Assembly: GCA_002412495.1 (NCBI GenBank)
Contig: DHVE01000088.1
Location: 1 to 34,105, forward strand
Origin: Betaproteobacteria bacterium UBA5216
GTDB taxonomy: Bacteria > Pseudomonadota > Gammaproteobacteria > Burkholderiales > SG8-41
Direction of reading: 5' to 3'
DNA length: 34,105 nt
The notes under the pieces are model-generated. The model was not told the DNA's origin and searched no databases. It worked only from the letters and a program-made list of their open reading frames with translations. This document shows positions 32,777 through 34,105 of the stretch, in pieces. The translations under genes were made by a program, and so were the position numbers. Every line of letters begins with the position of its first letter. The first letter of the stretch is position 1.

Positions 32777-33052
32777 TTGCGATTGACCGGGCATGGGGCC
32801 GACACAACGGATGTGGTGGCGCGCTTTATTTTTCAGAATGGAGGCGAGCAGACTAACCAGCGATTTCCGACTGTTAACTGCGTGGCGGCGGGCGGTAAGA
32901 TGGCTTCTGATCTCGTGGCGAAGAGTCCGCCCGACGGCTGTGCCGTCATGTTGTATTCTCAAACGCTCATTGCTTATGTGCGCTGCGGCTATTTTTCGTT
33001 TCCCTGTAGTTCCGTCGCCTGGGAGCCAAACGCGAGATCAAGGGGGGAGTGA
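32777..33052 (+). pseudogene. Decayed Bug gene fragment (domain 1 remnant)
   Basis: A plus-strand open frame holds a worn piece of Bug domain 1: GADTTDVVARFIFQ (for the PGGxxDxxAR helix), GEQTNQRFPTVNCVAAGGK (for the VVDNRPGAGG region), and SDLVAKSPPDGCAVML (for VAKSxPDGYTLL). A signal peptide and everything beyond about 70 residues of similarity are missing, and the rest of the frame is unrelated. It is a gene fossil, either from a separate paralogue or from the middle lost by the minus-strand remnant next to it. Confidence 0.6.
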
Positions 33053-33148
33053 CTCGACTAGAGCTTTGGCGCCGGCTATGTCTGCCTCTTGTCGTCTGTC
33101 GAGAGGATGCCAAAGTTTAGAAGAACCGGCACGATGGCGCGCCGACGA
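33053..33148. other. Short non-coding stretch with nested inverted repeats
   Basis: Between the Bug remnant and the rhodanese stop I see no gene. CTTTGGC (33064-33070) pairs with GCCAAAG (33109-33115), and inside it CCTCT (33085-33089) pairs with AGAGG (33102-33106). On the minus strand it lies just after the rhodanese gene and might act in termination or mRNA stability, but no T-run follows. Confidence 0.3.
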
Positions 33149-33559
33149 TCAGGCCGGTTTATGCCTTTCGGGTCTGGGTCCGGTTGGTAGTCCCGCGTCT
33201 TTCCACGCCCGGAATCCGCCCTCGATATGCGCCACGCGCGGCAGCCCCATGTCCTCGAGCGCCGCGCACGCCAAAGCGGAACGCCAGCCCGACTGGCAAT
33301 AGAGTAAAAAACGTTTGCCCGATCCGAAGACATTTTTGTAATAAGGGCTTTCGGGATCTACCCAGAATTCGAGCATGCCACGTGGCGCATGAAATGCACC
33401 TGGAATCATGCCTTCACGTTCCAATTCACGTGGGTCGCGCAGATCCACGAATACCGTGTCCTGCTCGCCGTAGAATTCGCGTGCCTCACCGGGCGACAAG
33501 GTGGTAATTCTACCTGCAGCTTCTGCAAGCAATTGTTTGTAGCCTTTCTTGAGGGGCAC
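33149..33559 (-). CDS. Single-domain rhodanese-like sulfurtransferase
   Basis: A 136-residue cytosolic rhodanese. VFVDLRDPRELEREGMIPGA is the strand-turn opening of the domain, and the active-site loop is CQSGWRS with Cys88. The later HIEGGFRAWKDAGLP is the standard C-terminal signature. It would transfer sulfane sulfur from thiosulfate or a persulfide to an acceptor thiol. The N-terminal ATG at 33559 is followed by a basic segment (MPLKKGYKQLL) without a signal peptide. It is divergent from the putative selenoprotein gene across about 235 bases. The PRF fusion about 4 kb away also contains a rhodanese domain. Confidence 0.93.
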   Translation of the reverse strand: MPLKKGYKQLLAEAAGRITTLSPGEAREFYGEQDTVFVDLRDPRELEREGMIPGAFHAPRGMLEFWVDPESPYYKNVFGSGKRFLLYCQSGWRSALACAALEDMGLPRVAHIEGGFRAWKDAGLPTGPRPERHKPA

Positions 33560-33794
33560 GATGATTTTCGTTCCGTTTCGCGTGTGCGTGTGAAGTGTAA
33601 TCTAGCACAAGTTCCGGCGCAGAACCGCTTAGTAGCCGCGTTTTGGGCGCGACGGCTGGTTTGAGTTGGTGGGGATTTTCGATCCCGACCAAACGAGCGG
33701 TATGACGGAAGCCAACAAGGGATTGTCGTCAAAGGGAGGGCGATTCGCGCTAAAATTTGGAATCTGCTTCACGCAGTATTTATTAGGAGCAATA
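33560..33794. other. Divergent intergenic region
   Basis: This holds the leaders of the rhodanese and of the putative selenoprotein gene. A TAAAAT hexamer at 33751 could be a -10 element for the latter, but no good -35 lies 16-18 bases upstream. A small hairpin, CTGC-ttcac-GCAG (33764-33776), lies just before the ribosome site AGGAG (33786-33790). No open frame here looks like a gene. Confidence 0.3.
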
Positions 33795-34105
33795 ATGTCA
33801 CGCAGCAGCATGCTCGTCTACGAACCGGCCGCGCCCTGCCTTACACCGCCGCAAAAATCACGCCAGTCGCTGAATAAGCTGGCAGGCAAAACCATCGGCT
33901 TCATTGACAATTCCAAGCCGAATTTCAATTATCTGGTCGAAGACTTGTCGCAACTGCTGATAGAAAAGCACGGCGTGAAGGCCGTTATCAAGCAGCGTAA
34001 GCGCAGCGCGTCGCAGGGGTTGTCCGAGGCAGCGATGAACGAACTTGTCGCTCAGACAGACGCGATTATTACCGGATCGGGTGACTGAGGCTCCTGCACG
34101 TCGTG
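33795..34105 (+). CDS. UGSC family (seleno)protein, N-terminal part with in-frame TGA; runs off the window
   Basis: The frame from ATG 33795 (AGGAG six bases upstream) encodes about 97 residues ending GSGD, then TGA (34086-34088), then GGC TCC TGC ACG TCG. Read as selenocysteine, this gives GSGD-U-G-S-C-T-S, the signature after which the UGSC (seleno)protein family is named. Preceding segments such as GKTIGFIDNSKPNFNYLVEDLSQLL (given in parts: IGFIDNSKPNF, LVEDLSQLL) and AIITGSGD match my memory of that family, whose members continue past the U. The U and C form a CxxC-like pair separated by two residues, suggesting a redox role. A standard gene finder would stop the gene at 34088. The C-terminal part and any SECIS hairpin lie beyond the window. 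Confidence 0.75.
34086..34088 (+). other. Probable selenocysteine (TGA) codon
   Basis: The in-frame TGA is followed by Gly-Ser-Cys-Thr-Ser in the same frame, the family UGSC motif. A bacterial SECIS element would need a hairpin starting at or just after the TGA, and only 17 bases of it are visible, so the recoding is inferred from the protein motif. Reading it as a true stop would leave a protein that ends exactly at its supposed active site. Confidence 0.7.

Noticed and set aside
34086..34088. Ordinary stop codon for a 97-residue protein
   Set aside because: The codons after it spell the conserved Gly-Ser-Cys of the UGSC motif in the same frame, which chance would rarely produce.

Overview
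The window is GC-rich, gene-dense bacterial DNA that looks betaproteobacterial, most likely Burkholderiales. The main reason is ten intact genes for Bug-type (TctC-like) periplasmic solute-binding proteins, an expansion characteristic of Bordetella, Achromobacter, Cupriavidus and relatives. They sit among small-molecule catabolic enzymes: MmgE/PrpD, hydantoinase/oxoprolinase, isocitrate lyase/PEP mutase family, SDRs and alpha/beta hydrolases. No TctA or TctB membrane partner, regulator gene, rRNA, tRNA, CRISPR array, integrase or insertion sequence was seen. Genus-level placement is inference.

Layout. (1) 1-3904: a 5'-truncated dienelactone hydrolase, an SDR dehydrogenase, an MFS carrier (minus), a small membrane ORF and a 3-hydroxyisobutyrate-dehydrogenase-like enzyme (minus). 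(2) 4024-6248: two Bug genes in tandem. (3) 6294-9549, minus: an MmgE/PrpD protein overlapping a lipoprotein-type Bug gene, then an alpha/beta hydrolase. (4) 9735-19738, plus: one tightly packed probable operon of hydantoinase B, hydantoinase A, an isocitrate-lyase-family enzyme, Bug, MmgE/PrpD, Bug, Bug and an alpha/beta hydrolase. Three tandem 11-bp repeats precede it. (5) 19825-23875: a PRISE-like SDR, a Bug gene, a second isocitrate-lyase-family protein lacking key catalytic residues, and a minus-strand Bug gene. (6) 23963-27892: an acyl-CoA ligase overlapping a quinone-oxidoreductase-like MDR, then a minus-strand MFS carrier. (7) 28065-29996: a persulfide dioxygenase-rhodanese fusion facing a TauD/TfdA dioxygenase. 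(8) 30171-33052: two Bug genes and the wreckage of one or two more. (9) 33149-34105: a rhodanese (minus) and, running off the end, a gene whose in-frame TGA is followed by Gly-Ser-Cys, the signature of the UGSC family of (seleno)proteins.

How it may work together: the Bug proteins probably capture carboxylates or similar organic acids. The neighbouring enzymes (CoA ligase, hydantoinase pair, lyases, PrpD-type dehydratases, dehydrogenases) would channel them into central metabolism. The right end carries sulfur-handling enzymes next to a putative selenoprotein. The most notable observations are the probable selenocysteine codon at 34086, a near-identical element of about 31 nt upstream of two distant Bug genes, the 11-bp repeats before the hydantoinase operon, and the decayed Bug copies at 32347-33052. 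Substrates cannot be read from the sequence.
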